A DNA stretch of 64,000 nt from Vibrio sp. CDRSL-10 TSBA (GTDB lineage: Bacteria; Pseudomonadota; Gammaproteobacteria; Enterobacterales; Vibrionaceae), in the NCBI GenBank assembly GCA_039696685.1, contig CP155566.1, forward strand, positions 2,542,001-2,606,000, given 5' to 3'. This document shows positions 40,937 to 54,038 of this stretch, piece after piece (within the stretch, counting starts at the first letter, position 1; every line of letters begins with the position of its first letter). Both the position numbers and the translations under genes were made by a program. A model generated the notes under the pieces. That model saw only the letters and a list, made by a program, of their open reading frames with translations. It made no database searches and had not been told where the DNA came from.

Positions 40937-42809
40937 TCAGACAATAAACTTGTTCAGAATGGCGTCTTGCTCACGCACATTTTCTGTCTGGGCCTGCATC
41001 GAAATACTCGCCTCTTGCGCAGATTCCGATACCTGAGTCGACAGGTCTTTAATTTTCACCGTATTGCTGTTGATCTCTTCCGCAACCAGGCTCTGCTCTT
41101 CCGCCGCAGAAGCAATTTGCATATTCATATCACTGATCTGCTGAATTGACGCGCGGATACGCTGCAGCGCTTCATCCGCCAGCTGCGCTTTTTCCACGGC
41201 ATCTTCTGCGGTCGACTTGCTCTCTTTCATCGCCACAGAAACGGAACCTGCGCCCGCCTGCAACTGTTCAATCATGCTGCGGATTTCCGTCGTCGATTGC
41301 TGAGTACGTTGCGCCAGAGTGCGAACTTCATCGGCAACCACAGCAAAACCTCGGCCAGACTCACCGGCACGGGCCGCTTCAATCGCCGCGTTCAGCGCCA
41401 GCAAATTGGTCTGATCGGCAATATCGTTGATCACTTTCAAGATGGTTTCGATATTGGATGTCGCCGATTCCAGACCGCGCACCTCTTCCACCGCCATCTC
41501 AATATGAGCGGACAAACGGTCAATCGACTGGGCGGTATCACTCACCACACGTGAACCTTCCACGGTCGCATCGTCGGCTTCTTTCGCCGCTGAAGCGGCC
41601 CCTTGGGCGTTATTGGCCACTTCCGTTGCTGTCACCGCCATCTCGTGCATCGCGGTTGCCAACTGCTCAAGCTCCTGCAGTTGATCGCGCATCGCCGCCG
41701 CAGAGCCCTGCACTGTTCCCATGGTTTGCTCAGCACCATGCATGATTTCTACGCCAATCGCTTTGGACTGCTGAATCTGCTTTTGCAGTGCTTCGGTAAA
41801 GGTATTGAAGCCCTGTGCCAGCTCAGCAAACTCTTTATCGGTGTCCGTACTGAGACGTTTGGTTAAATCACCCTGACCGGACGCGACATCTTTAATCGCT
41901 TCATTGAGCGTACCCAGCGGACGCATCAGGAACTTAATCAGCAAGCTCAGGCCGACGATACTCACCAATACGCCAATCACAGTGTAAATGATGCTATTAG
42001 TACGCAGCGTATCCACTGCATCGTAAGCCTTATTTTCATCGACAATCGCACCTATGTACCAGTTTTCACTTGGCACCTTGGTGAAGTTGACCATAAACGG
42101 ATTACCATCAATCTCAATTTCCTGCGTTTCCCGGAATAATGGTGACCTGTGGCAGATAGCTGCTCAGCTTCTCGCCGTTGTTCGCCGTGGTCGGGTGCGC
42201 GATAGTGGTGCCATCGGCGGTAACGATGAACAGGTAACCGGCATCGAACAGATTAATGGAGTTGATAAGATCTGCCAGCTTAGTCAGCTCCAGATCGTAG
42301 AACATGCCACCGACAAACTGACCGTTGTCAAACACCGGCGTACCGATAGACATAATGGTTTTCTTGGTGGAAACATCAACATACGGCGCAGTCAGCGTTA
42401 GCTTACGCTCTTGCTTGGCGGCGATAAACCAAGGGCGTTTACGCGGATCATAATCGCCGCTTGGCTCCCAGCCATCGTCATTTTCAACCACGCTGCCGTC
42501 GGCTTGATAGCCAAGACCGACCGCCAGGAAACTGCCTTTCAGTGCCGGTTTTTCCAACACGTTTTTAACGTAAGTGCGGTTCTGCGGATCCAGTTCCAGA
42601 ACTTCGGTGGTGGACTGAGCCAGCGCCTTTTTACTGGTCATCTGTGCGATAATCGTGTTATTTACCCCGGCAACCATCTCCTTCAGGCTGCTGTTAACCA
42701 AAGACTCGACTTCTGTGCGCACTGTGCTCAGCTGCTGAATCGATAACAGCAATATAATCAGTAACAGTAGCGCCGATGAAGCGGCCACAATTTTTTGGCT
42801 AAATCTCAT
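40937..42809 (-). CDS. Methyl-accepting chemotaxis protein with dCache sensor (frame break at 42127-42129)
   Basis: About 623 residues from ATG 42809 preceded by GAGGGAAG. An N-terminal membrane helix is followed by a periplasmic dCache domain ([21 protein letters not shown]), a second membrane helix ([21 protein letters not shown]), HAMP, and the signalling domain whose tip reads [21 protein letters not shown]. The ligand is unknown. There is no C-terminal CheR-binding pentapeptide. The frame breaks where GAAC of the coding strand appears as GAAAC; the corrected join is [18 protein letters not shown]. It is convergent with bcp. Confidence 0.92.
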
Positions 42810-43038
42810 ATCTTCCCTCAACTCATAAGCTTGTAGCGATTAACTGCAATCAATAAAAAGTCATTTATTATTATTTGATCCATCATTGTGTATATATCGA
42901 CTAGCCATAACAAAACTTAAGGCCTAACTTAACCGTTAGTTATAATTCAATCAATAATACTTTATTTACATTTTATTCACCGGATAAATTAACGCCCCAT
43001 CCTACAATGACAGGGCGCCGCAAAATTTAGTGCTGCAA

Positions 43039-44113
43039 TCAGCTCAGTTGCTCCGGTGGATCTTCTTCGGTACTCGGCAGGGCATTCCAGACCGCTTTCA
43101 CCAGAGTCGCCAGCGGGATAGCAAAGAACACTCCCCAGAAACCCCATAATCCACCAAACACCAGCACAGAGACGATGATGGCAACCGGGTGCAGGTTGAC
43201 CGCTTCAGAAAACAGCACCGGAACCAGTACATTCCCATCCAGTGCCTGTATAATGCCATAAGCAATCAGCAGGTAGTAAAACTGCGGCGTCATTCCCCAT
43301 TGGAACAAACCGACCACTGCCACCGGAACCGTCACTGCGGCAGCACCGATATACGGGATCAACACCGACAGTCCGACCGCGACCGCGAGCAGCACCGAAT
43401 AACGCAGGTCAAGAATAGCAAAAGTGACATAGCTGACACTGCCCACAATCAATATTTCCAATACTTTACCGCGAATATAGTTGGAAATTTGCTGATTCAT
43501 TTCATGCCAGACTTTGTTGGCCAGCTTACGGTTGCGTGGCAGAAACGCCGCGCACCATACCCAACATTTCCTGCTTGTCTTTGAGCAGGAAGAAGACCAG
43601 CAAAGGCACCAGAATCAGGTAAACCGCTAAGGTCGCAATACTGACCAGGGAAGCCAGAGAGCCTTTCACCACGGATTCGCCCATGCCCAACGCTTTATTT
43701 TTGGCATTGGTTACAATCGATTCAACGATTTGCAGATTGGCCAGTTCCGGATAGCGCTCTGGAATCATGGCGATGAATTTTTGCAGCCCGTTGTACATAT
43801 TGGGAATATCGTTAATCAGGTTAACGATCTGCTGCCAGATGGTCGGTACCAGGCCAAACACCGCCAGCAACATCAGACCGGTAAACAGCAGTATAACTAA
43901 TATCACCGCCAGAGTGCGCGGGATTTTCATTCGGCACAATTGGATCACCGGCCATTCCAGCAGATAAGCCAGTACAATAGCGACCAGCAGAGGGGCAATT
44001 AGATGACCAAAGAAATAGATGGTAATAAAACCAAAGAACAGTATCGCCACCAGGCTGACAGCGTGTGGATCGGAGAAACGTCGCTTATACCAACGACTCA
44101 CCAGTTCAAACAT
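43039..44113 (-). CDS. perM: AI-2E family transporter PerM (frame break at 43543-43545)
   Basis: About 357 residues with seven to eight membrane helices, the AI-2E/PerM family pattern ([41 protein letters not shown]). Substrate not established. The frame breaks where GTTC of the coding strand appears as GTTTC; the corrected join is [20 protein letters not shown]. Its start overlaps the upstream tusA-like gene by 8 bases. Synteny with bepA is as in enterics. Confidence 0.87.
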
Positions 44114-44342
44114 TGGATCCTCTCTCCTTAACTATGTATAGCGAAAAATAACCATCCGCATAGTCACTCTGGCAGGTAAACGGTTGCCGGAGCAAGTAGG
44201 CTTCAATATCGCGTTTTGAGTTTGGATCAGACAGCAAAATGGTGGTCGATTCACCAGCATCCAGCTGCACAGTGTGACGTTTGGCAAGTAATAACGCCAT
44301 AGGGCAGCGCTGCTGACGTAAATCGAGAATATTCGGTTCCAT
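44106..44342 (-). CDS. TusA-family sulfurtransferase-like protein
   Basis: 78 residues. The family motif (LDLRQQRCPMALLLAK) contains the single conserved Cys-Pro; the protein is a small SirA/TusA fold. TusA relays persulfide sulfur for tRNA thiolation and other pathways, but this paralogue's partner is unknown. ATG 44342 was preferred to a TTG at 44354 that has no spacing to its ribosome site. It overlaps the start of perM. Confidence 0.8.
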   Translation of the reverse strand: MEPNILDLRQQRCPMALLLAKRHTVQLDAGESTTILLSDPNSKRDIEAYLLRQPFTCQSDYADGYFSLYIVKERGSNV

Positions 44343-44611
44343 TCTGCGGCTCAATCCTTAATATAGGTGAGATATTGTATAGTCTTTTGCGCGGCGTGCC
44401 AGTTTTTCTCTCGGAGAAAAAATCGTTACCTTTCATTACCAAGCAATAGCGAATCGGCAAACCCGCGCAAGATTGACTAATGGTCAAAGGTGCAGCGCTG
44501 CTGCCATGCCGGCGCACCTTGTCAGCGTATCAGTCCCGGCCGCCCGCAGGGAAACCATTCCGATGAGACAGTGTCTTAGTGAGAGATGATTTTGGAGTAT
44601 TACCTGTAGCT

Positions 44612-46070
44612 ATGATAGTCAAACGTACTCGTTCACTGTTATGTCTCTGCCTCGCAGCGGCCCTGGCCGCTCCGGGGCCGAGTTATGCCGACAGCATTGA
44701 ATTGCCCGACATCGGCACCGTCGCCGGCTCAACCCTGACCATAGATCAGGAACTGATCTATGGTGACGCATACATGCGCATGCTGCGCAATAACCAACCG
44801 GTTATCGATGACCCGGTCCTGAACGAATACATCGATGCGCTCGGTCACCGCCTGGTCGCCAACAGCGATGATGTCAAAACGCCGTTCACCTTTTTTATGA
44901 TTCGCGATCGTAACATTAACGCGTTTGCGTTTTTCGGCGGTTATGTCGCCCTGCATTCCGGCCTGTTCCTGCATGCCCAGTCTGAGAGTGAACTGGCATC
45001 GGTGATGGCGCATGAAATCGCCCATGTCACCCAACGTCACCTGGCACGCAGTATGGAAGATCAGGCCCAGCGAACGCCGGCCACCATTGCCGCCCTGGCT
45101 GGCTCACTGCTGCTGGCTATCGCAGCCCCGCAAGCGGGTATTGCGGCCATTACCGCCACGACCGCCGGTAATATTCAGAGTCAGATCAACTACACCCGTG
45201 CCAATGAAAAAGAAGCCGACCGGTTTGGTATCAGCACGCTGGCCAAAGCCGGTTTTGACGTCAATGCCATGCCACGCTTTTTTGGCCGCCTGGCCGATGA
45301 ATATCGCTATGCCAGCACACCACCGCCTATGTTGCTGACTCACCCGCTGCCGGCTGATCGTATCACTGACAGCCGAGTGCGTGCCCAGCAGTTCAGCCCG
45401 GTTCAGCTCCCGCCGTCGCTGCATTACCATCTGGCGCGCGCTCGTGTGGTTGCCCGTTATGCCGGGATTGACTCAGATGCCGCGCTGGATTGGTTTGAAC
45501 GCACACAGAAAAAAGCCGCTCCCGAGCTCAAACCGGCCTTTGACTATGGCAAAGCACTGGTGTATCTCGACAGCCGTCGTTTTGATGAGGCAGAACCCCT
45601 GCTCAATTCGCTGCTCAAAAGCGATGCCAACAATAATTTCTATCTCGATGCCGTGACCGACCTGTATCTGGCCACGGACCGCGCGACACAGGCAGTCGAA
45701 CGCCTCAGCAGCGCGCTGAAGCAGAAGCCGAATAACCCGGTACTGGTCATTAACTATGCCAACGCATTGATCAAAGCGGAGCAGTATCCGCAGGCAATAC
45801 GTACCCTGCAGCGCTACACCCATGACAACCCCAACGATCCCAATGGCTGGCACCTGTTATCCGAGTCCAGTTTCCCTGGGGGGGAACGGTGCCGAAGAAC
45901 TGGCGGCACGGGCAGAAATCCTCGCGCTGCGAGCCAACTGGAACAAAGCAATTCAGTTTTATACTCAGGCCAGCCAGCTGGCTAAACTGGGCAGTTTGGA
46001 ACAGGCGCGCTACGACGCACGTATCGACCAGTTGATGGTGCAACGAGAGCGCTTCTTGACGCTGCAATAA
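44612..46070 (+). CDS. bepA: Periplasmic metalloprotease/chaperone BepA (frame break at 45871-45873)
   Basis: About 485 residues from ATG 44612, which opens a signal peptide (cleavage near SYA-DS). The zinc motif HEIAH (M48 family) is in VMAHEIAHVTQRHLA, with the third ligand Glu in NEKEADRFG. TPR-like repeats fill the C-terminal half. It degrades stalled LptD and other outer-membrane proteins. The frame breaks in the TPR part, where GTTC appears as GTTTC; the corrected join is LLSESSSLGGNGAEELAARAE. Confidence 0.91.
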
Positions 46071-46091
46071 CCTACTTAAGAGGAAGTTTTT

Positions 46092-47462
<1,371 letters not shown>

Positions 47463-47535
47463 TAAGACAGCACCGCAAATGGCGCAGATGAAGACGCGCA
47501 GCTGCTCGTGAAGCTCATGATAGTTACGCTGACGA

Positions 47536-47661
47536 TATACCCTTTCTACTTGAAGCTGCAGCGGTGTTGGCTGCATTTGTTCACCCCAATCACAGTGTCT
47601 CTATGCTCATGGGGATTCACTCATTTGCCGCCTACCTGCAACTCCAAGTTGTTTGGGTATA
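47536..47661. repeat. ERIC (intergenic repeat) element, 126 bp
   Basis: The ends are inverted: TATACCC at 47536 and GGGTATA at 47661. The middle matches the ERIC core (CTCATGGGGATTCACTCAT and, on the other side, TTCACCCCAATCACAG). Enterobacterial repetitive intergenic consensus elements are known in vibrios. An ORF across it (47508-47723) is not a gene. Confidence 0.92.
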
Positions 47662-47693
47662 AAAACAGAAGGATGATAAAAACAGAAGACAGT

Positions 47694-47719
47694 AAAAAAG
47701 CGCCAATAGGCGCTTTTTT
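47694..47719. terminator. Bidirectional terminator after the ERIC element
   Basis: AAAAAAGCGCC, loop AATA, GGCGCTTTTTT lies between the convergent DUF2069 and DUF2066 genes. Confidence 0.85.
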
Positions 47720-47797
47720 CTGATGACGAATAGTTACCGACTGCGGCTGACATAACTTGCCACTGTTCGGGCTGCCAGTTTTTATTGCCGCCGACTG

Positions 47798-49028
47798 TTA
47801 TTGTTGCCAGCTAAAGTACAACACTGGCAGTGCAGGCAGCAGCGGCTCAGCGATTGGCGCTTGCGCCACAGCCGGTTCAGCCAATACCGGAGCAATCTCT
47901 GTTGGGGTTATCGGATCGGCGCTGCTATCCTGCGCCGGAACCGCAACGCCATCAATCTCTGACCCATCAATCACAGATGCGTCATCGGCCAGTGGCTGTG
48001 GCGTCACCTCAGGTACAGGCACAACAAGTGGTGCCGGTGGCGCTTCACGCTTACCGACCGCGCCGATACGCAGCGCTTCCTGTTCAAACTCCGCTTCACT
48101 GGTCAGTAGATTCACCTTAAAGGTGACTTCATCGCCCTGGATTTTCACTATATCCAGTGACGCTACCGAACTCAGACGCTGTAAATGCTCTTCCAGAGTA
48201 AAGAAAGCAATCGCACCACCAATCGGTTTGAAAGCCGCCAGTACCGCTTGTGATGATTCGCCATTCACCACAACCGCACTCTGTTTGGCATAGTAATCGC
48301 TCAATTCATCCACCATTTGAGTGGCAGCATCGGCACCGGAAGCTTGTCCGTTGAGCGGTGCTTTGGGTGCAGCCACCATGCGGTCGGCTTGCTGATCATA
48401 CAAAGTCCAGCGTAAATCTGTGCCCTGGGCGCGCACCACTAAAACCGCATCGGTCGCATAACGCTGGCTGGCCTGGCTGATAGGCCGGGTAAAACCGCCC
48501 CACAAATCTGAAATCTGCACACCGGTAATGTCATCAAAATCACCGACCGGCACTGTCAGCGGCAAACCACGTTGCGACGCTGCCGATCTGAGCTGTTGCA
48601 GCAGCGCAGAATCACTGTGCTCCCAGGTGATGCTGCGGTCATAGTCTGACTCTTCCACCAGCCACACCAGCAGATTGGCACGCTCCTGCGGCCAGAAACG
48701 GCAATTGTGCCTGGGTCAATAAAGAGCGGACATTGGGCGCACTAAAGCCCATGCGCACAACTTTGTCATCACCTTGCTGGGCATAACTGATTTGGTTGAG
48801 ATATTGTGACGTACGGCCGAGGGCTTTTTGCACCACACTATTATTGGCCGCATCTTTATTGCCGCTGGCGCGGACGATCACTTGCTGCAGTCCGGCAGCA
48901 CGGGCGGCTTCATCGGCGTTATCCTGTTGCTGATCCAGCACCACTTCCGTTTGATACAAGTTGACTTTTGTCAGGGCAAATGCGGGCAGACTCATCAACC
49001 CAATCATCAACCAAGCTAAATAACGCAT
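47798..49028 (-). CDS. DUF2066 periplasmic protein (frame break at 48696-48698)
   Basis: About 409 residues from ATG 49028 with a signal peptide (MRYLAWLMIGLMSLPAFA). The DUF2066 domain spans most of the N-terminal two-thirds; the C-terminal tail is rich in Pro, Ala and acidic residues. The frame breaks where GTTC of the coding strand appears as GTTTC; the corrected join is TQAQLPFWPQERANLLVWLVEESD. Function unknown; divergent from uraA. Confidence 0.83.
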
Positions 49029-49249
49029 ACTGTTCCTACCTTCCACATCGTGAAGCCTGATGATAAGCAACTCTCCCGCTTCGGGCAAGGCGCGCCCATG
49101 GTATGAGGATAAATTTGCTTCCCCCGCCACACCCGGCTTTCGCCGCCTTAGTGATAAAAACCACAAAAACTTTGATCCAGTTTGCATGGCAATCGTTTGC
49201 AAAAGTGATAGAATCGCGCGAATTTTGTTTCAGCATCAGGGAAAAAACG

Positions 49250-50497
49250 ATGAAAAATGCCATTCAAGGCGCACAAATGCTATTTGTTGCATTTGGTGCT
49301 CTGGTTCTTGTACCGCTTCTGACCGGTCTGGATCCTAACGTTGCACTATTCGGGGCTGGTGTCGGCACCCTTCTTTTCCAAATCATTACCCGCCGCTCCG
49401 TTCCTATCTTCCTTGCCTCTTCGTTCGCTTTTATTGCTCCTATTATGTACGGTATCCAGAGTTGGGGTATTGCGGCGACCATGGGTGGCCTGATGGCCGC
49501 TGGTGTGGTGTACATTATCCTGGGCGCAGTCATTAAAGTGCGCGGTGTTGGCATCATCCACAAGCTGCTGCCACCGGTTGTGGTTGGCCCGGTGATCATG
49601 GTCATCGGCCTGGGCCTGGCACCGGCAGCCGTCAACATGGCACTGGGTAAAACCGGCGACGGTTCAGTCCAACTGGTCAACGGCGATGCTGCATTGTGGA
49701 TTTCCTGTGTTTCGCTGCTGGTGACTGTGGTCATCAGTGTTTTTGCCAAAGGCTTCTTTAAACTGCTGCCGATTTGTGGCGGTATTGCGGCCGGTTACGC
49801 GCTGTCACTTTACTTTGGTGTGGTCAGCTTTGCGCCAGTGCAGCAAGCAGCGTGGTTTGCACTGCCAAACTTCACGTTCCCTGAATTCAATATCAACGCG
49901 ATCCTGTTTATGATTCCGGTGGCCATTGCTCCGGCGGTCGAGCACGTCGGTGATATGCTGGCCATTTCGAACGTGACCGGTAAAGACTACATCAAAAAAC
50001 CGGGTCTGCACCGCACCATCGCAGGTGACGGGGTGGCAACCATCGCAGCGACTTTCCTGGGTGCGCCGCCAAACACCACCTACAGTGAAGTAACCGGTGC
50101 CGTGATGCTGACCAAAGCATTCAACCCGGTCATCATGACCTGGGCTGCCGTGACGGCTATCATTCTGGCTCTGGTCGGTAAATTGGGCGCGCTGCTGCAA
50201 ACGATTCCGGTTCCGGTGATGGGCGGTATCATGATTCTGCTGTTTGGTTCAATCGCTACTGTCGGCCTTAACACCCTGATCAAAAATCATGTTGACCTGC
50301 ACAAATCACGTAACCTGGTGATTGTGGCGATTACTCTGGTCTTTGGTATCGGAGGCATGGCATTCGGCATCGGCGAGTTCAGCCTGCAGGGTGTCAGCTT
50401 ATGCGGTATTGTGGCGATTATTCTTAACCTGGTTCTGCCACAGGACCTGGGTGAAAACCATGTGGTCGATAATGCCCAAATGGAAGAAGACAACTAA
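49250..50497 (+). CDS. uraA: Uracil permease UraA
   Basis: 415 residues from ATG 49250, preceded by CAGGGA. Nucleobase-ascorbate transporter family with about 14 membrane segments. The family signatures are visible (AIAPAVEHVGDMLAISNVTGKD with the substrate Glu, GAPPNTTYSEVTGAV). It imports uracil with protons. The frame is intact. A terminator follows. Confidence 0.93.
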   Translation: MKNAIQGAQMLFVAFGALVLVPLLTGLDPNVALFGAGVGTLLFQIITRRSVPIFLASSFAFIAPIMYGIQSWGIAATMGGLMAAGVVYIILGAVIKVRGVGIIHKLLPPVVVGPVIMVIGLGLAPAAVNMALGKTGDGSVQLVNGDAALWISCVSLLVTVVISVFAKGFFKLLPICGGIAAGYALSLYFGVVSFAPVQQAAWFALPNFTFPEFNINAILFMIPVAIAPAVEHVGDMLAISNVTGKDYIKKPGLHRTIAGDGVATIAATFLGAPPNTTYSEVTGAVMLTKAFNPVIMTWAAVTAIILALVGKLGALLQTIPVPVMGGIMILLFGSIATVGLNTLIKNHVDLHKSRNLVIVAITLVFGIGGMAFGIGEFSLQGVSLCGIVAIILNLVLPQDLGENHVVDNAQMEEDN

Positions 50498-50541
50498 TTC
50501 GCGTGTATGAACACCGCACGGATTCAGTAAGAATTCACCAC

Positions 50542-50571
50542 AAAACGGCCTCTGCAGAGGCCGTTTTTTAT
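50542..50571 (+). terminator. Intrinsic terminator after uraA
   Basis: ACGGCCTC, TGCA, GAGGCCGT with a T-run of six. Confidence 0.9.
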
Positions 50572-50587
50572 TGGATGCGTATCCGGC

Positions 50588-51071
50588 TCAGCCCTCGGGC
50601 TGACACAACTCCGCGAAGTTGGCCCGGGTCAACAGAGCTAAGTCCTGCGGAGCCAGCTCAATTTCCAGGCCGCGCTTTCCGGCACTGACGCACAAAGTCG
50701 GCAGGCGCTCAGCACTGAGATGAATAAAGGTTGGTAAGGCTTTTTTCTGGCCAAGCGGACTGATCCCCCCGACCACATAGCCGGTGGTTTTCTGGGCGAT
50801 ATCCGGGTCAGCCATATCTGCTTTCTTGGCACCTGCCGCTTTAGCCGCCAGCTTGAGATTGAGCTTTTGATCAACCGGGATGATAGCCACGGCCAGATTC
50901 TTGGCTTCACCGTTGAGACAGAAACAGCAGGGTTTTAAATACGGTTTTCGGATCCTGACCTAATGCCTGTGCCGCTTCCAGTCCGTAACTGCTGTGGTTG
51001 GGATCATGCTCATACTGGTGAATGGTGTGGGCAATTTTCTTCTTCTTGGCAAGATTAATGGCAGGAGTCAT
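50588..51071 (-). CDS. ybaK: Cys-tRNA(Pro)/Cys-tRNA(Cys) deacylase YbaK (frame break at 50922-50924)
   Basis: About 160 residues from ATG 51071 (MTPAINLAKKKKIAHTIHQYEH). The YbaK core is present: GLEAAQALGQDPKTVFKTL, then the conserved Lys in LKLAAKAAGAKKADMA, and GYVVGGISPLGQKK. It clears mischarged Cys-tRNA(Pro). The frame breaks where GTTC of the coding strand appears as GTTTC; the corrected join is KTLLFCLNGEAKNLAVAI. Confidence 0.92.
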
Positions 51072-51270
51072 GCGAAATAGGTCCTTATCCCCGATAACAA
51101 ACACAAAAACAGGTGGACTCAATGCCGCCTGCCTGTCCATAAAAGCGGCTCAATTCTGGCAAATTCTGGAAATTGCGCCGCCCAGCGGTTAGTAAAAGGG
51201 ATTGCACGCATAACGTCAATCTCTGCGGTCAAACTGTCAGGAATATTCCTCGACGGCTGACAGACAAACC

Positions 51271-52932
51271 TTACTTATAAATGATCTCTCCGGATGGTGC
51301 ATAGAGATTAACGTCAATCGGACTCATCGCCTGCAGGTAATCTTTCAAAACCTCGGCATCAACAAAGCCGGTGTTTACAAAGCCGGGATGCTGAGTAATA
51401 TCCGGATAACCGTCGCCCCCTGCCGCGTTATAACTCGGAATGCTGAAGCGATAATGTCCGTCCAGACGCAGCTGTTTACCACTGATAAACACATTCGATA
51501 CCTGATTGTCAGCAATCGTCATCGAAATACCGGCAAATTGAGCAAACCCACCGCTGTCGACCCGTTTGGTTGCCACCACATTCAGATACTCAAGTAACTC
51601 CTCACCACCCATCTCGACATAGCTGAGTGTGTTACCAAACGGCTGAACCTGAAGTACATCTTTATAGGTCACTTCGCCGGCGGCGATCGAATCGCGCACA
51701 CCGCCCGAATTCATGATGGCAAAATCGGCTTTTGCCCGCTGCATATGCGCAGTGGCAATCAGATGCCCCAGATTGGTCTGCTTAAAACGCACCACATCAC
51801 GGTCACCTTCCAGCTTGCCATTGGTCTCGGCAATTTTGACATTCAGCTGTGCCTGGCCCTGCTCCTGATACGGACGCAGAAAAGCTTCCAGCGCCGGATC
51901 CGGCTCGATGGATTGGGTGGCGATAACCCGGCGGCTCTCGCCGTTAACGCTGACTTGCTTGGTCAGGTTAACCGGGATCAACTGATAACTGACCCGATTA
52001 AGTTCACCGTTGCGGAACTGATAATCAGCACGGCCGACATATTTGCCCCACTCGTACGCCTGCAGGATATCGGTCCCATTCTGCTGATCAGGCTGACAGG
52101 CATCGCCGGGAGCAAAGTTCTGCACCATCACATTCGGGCCTTCCATGCACACCGGCTCCTGCGAGTGACCGCCGATAATCATATCCAGCGCGCCATGCGG
52201 CAGAGCACGGGCCAGGGAGACATCCCCCGGCGCATTGCTGCCGTGCTGCGCATTTTGATAGTGCCCCATATGAGTCACGGCAATGACTACGTCCGGCTGT
52301 TCACTGCGCTGCAATTCGGCCACCAGCTGTTTAGCTTCGGCCTTCGGATCGCGAAATTCCAGCCCGTCGACATACTGCGGATTACCGATCAGTGCGGTAT
52401 CTTCCGTAGTGAGCCCAATCACGGCAATTTTAATCCCCTGCTTATTGATGATCTGATACGGCTGGAACAGACGCTGTCCGGTCGCTTTATCATAAATATT
52501 GGCGGACAACAGCGGGAAATTAGCCCATTGCTGCTGCTTAAACAGCACATCCAGCGGATTATCAAATTCGTGGTTACCAATCGCCATCGCATCGTAACCG
52601 AGCACACTCATGCCTTTAAAATCCGGCTCCGCATCCAGCAGGTCCGATTCCGGCACACCGGTATTGATATCTCCGCCGGAGAGCAGCAGCACACTGCCGC
52701 CCTGAGCGGTCACCTCGGTTCGGATCTGATCGACCAGTGTCTTACGTGCAGCCAGGCCATATTCGCCATATGGATTGGGCCAGAAGCGGCCATGATGATC
52801 GTTGGTATGTAAGATGGTCAGGGTGTAGGTTTTATCTTCCTGCCAGGCATGCTGAGGTGAACTGGCACAGCCTGCCAGCAAAGCAGCCAGCACGCTCCCC
52901 AGCGCGGATTTTACGAGTAAGCCTTGTTTCAT
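51271..52932 (-). CDS. 5'-Nucleotidase lipoprotein (UshA/NutA family)
   Basis: 553 residues from ATG 52932. A lipoprotein signal (lipobox LLAGC) is followed by the metallophosphatase domain (LTILHTNDHHGRFWPN, GGDINTG, AIGNHEFDNP, VTHMG) and the C-terminal 5'-nucleotidase substrate domain (GGVRDSIAAGEV, FGNTLSYVEM). This matches the chloride-dependent Vibrio 5'-nucleotidase, which breaks down external nucleotides. The frame is intact. Confidence 0.9.
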   Translation of the reverse strand: MKQGLLVKSALGSVLAALLAGCASSPQHAWQEDKTYTLTILHTNDHHGRFWPNPYGEYGLAARKTLVDQIRTEVTAQGGSVLLLSGGDINTGVPESDLLDAEPDFKGMSVLGYDAMAIGNHEFDNPLDVLFKQQQWANFPLLSANIYDKATGQRLFQPYQIINKQGIKIAVIGLTTEDTALIGNPQYVDGLEFRDPKAEAKQLVAELQRSEQPDVVIAVTHMGHYQNAQHGSNAPGDVSLARALPHGALDMIIGGHSQEPVCMEGPNVMVQNFAPGDACQPDQQNGTDILQAYEWGKYVGRADYQFRNGELNRVSYQLIPVNLTKQVSVNGESRRVIATQSIEPDPALEAFLRPYQEQGQAQLNVKIAETNGKLEGDRDVVRFKQTNLGHLIATAHMQRAKADFAIMNSGGVRDSIAAGEVTYKDVLQVQPFGNTLSYVEMGGEELLEYLNVVATKRVDSGGFAQFAGISMTIADNQVSNVFISGKQLRLDGHYRFSIPSYNAAGGDGYPDITQHPGFVNTGFVDAEVLKDYLQAMSPIDVNLYAPSGEIIYK

Positions 52933-53117
52933 GATAATGCGTTCCACTGATACGGTTCCACTGCGGTGATACACTTCAGCGGCAAACATGTTACGCCGGT
53001 GCAAATCTGTTGCTTGCTGAGCGTCCCCACTGAAGGCATCTGCTTTATCAGCCAAGTATGTGCAACAAATTGCGCTCAAGCCAGTTTTGCCGTTTGCGTT
53101 CGGGATGTGCCGCGCAT

Positions 53118-53146
53118 AAAAAAACCGCCCAACGGCGGTTTTTTTA
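53118..53146 (-). terminator. Intrinsic terminator after kdsA
   Basis: AACCGCC, loop of four, GGCGGTT with seven T. It ends the hemA-to-kdsA operon. Confidence 0.9.
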
Positions 53147-53165
53147 AATTTGCAGCGCAAAGCAA

Positions 53166-54032
<867 letters not shown>

Positions 54033-54038
54033 TTAGGC

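Noticed and set aside
47508..47723. 71-residue ORF
   Set aside because: It spans an ERIC repeat and a terminator, so it is not a gene.
51745..52812. 355-residue plus-strand ORF opposite the 5'-nucleotidase gene
   Set aside because: It is a shadow of the intact nucleotidase, with no ribosome site and no recognisable domain.
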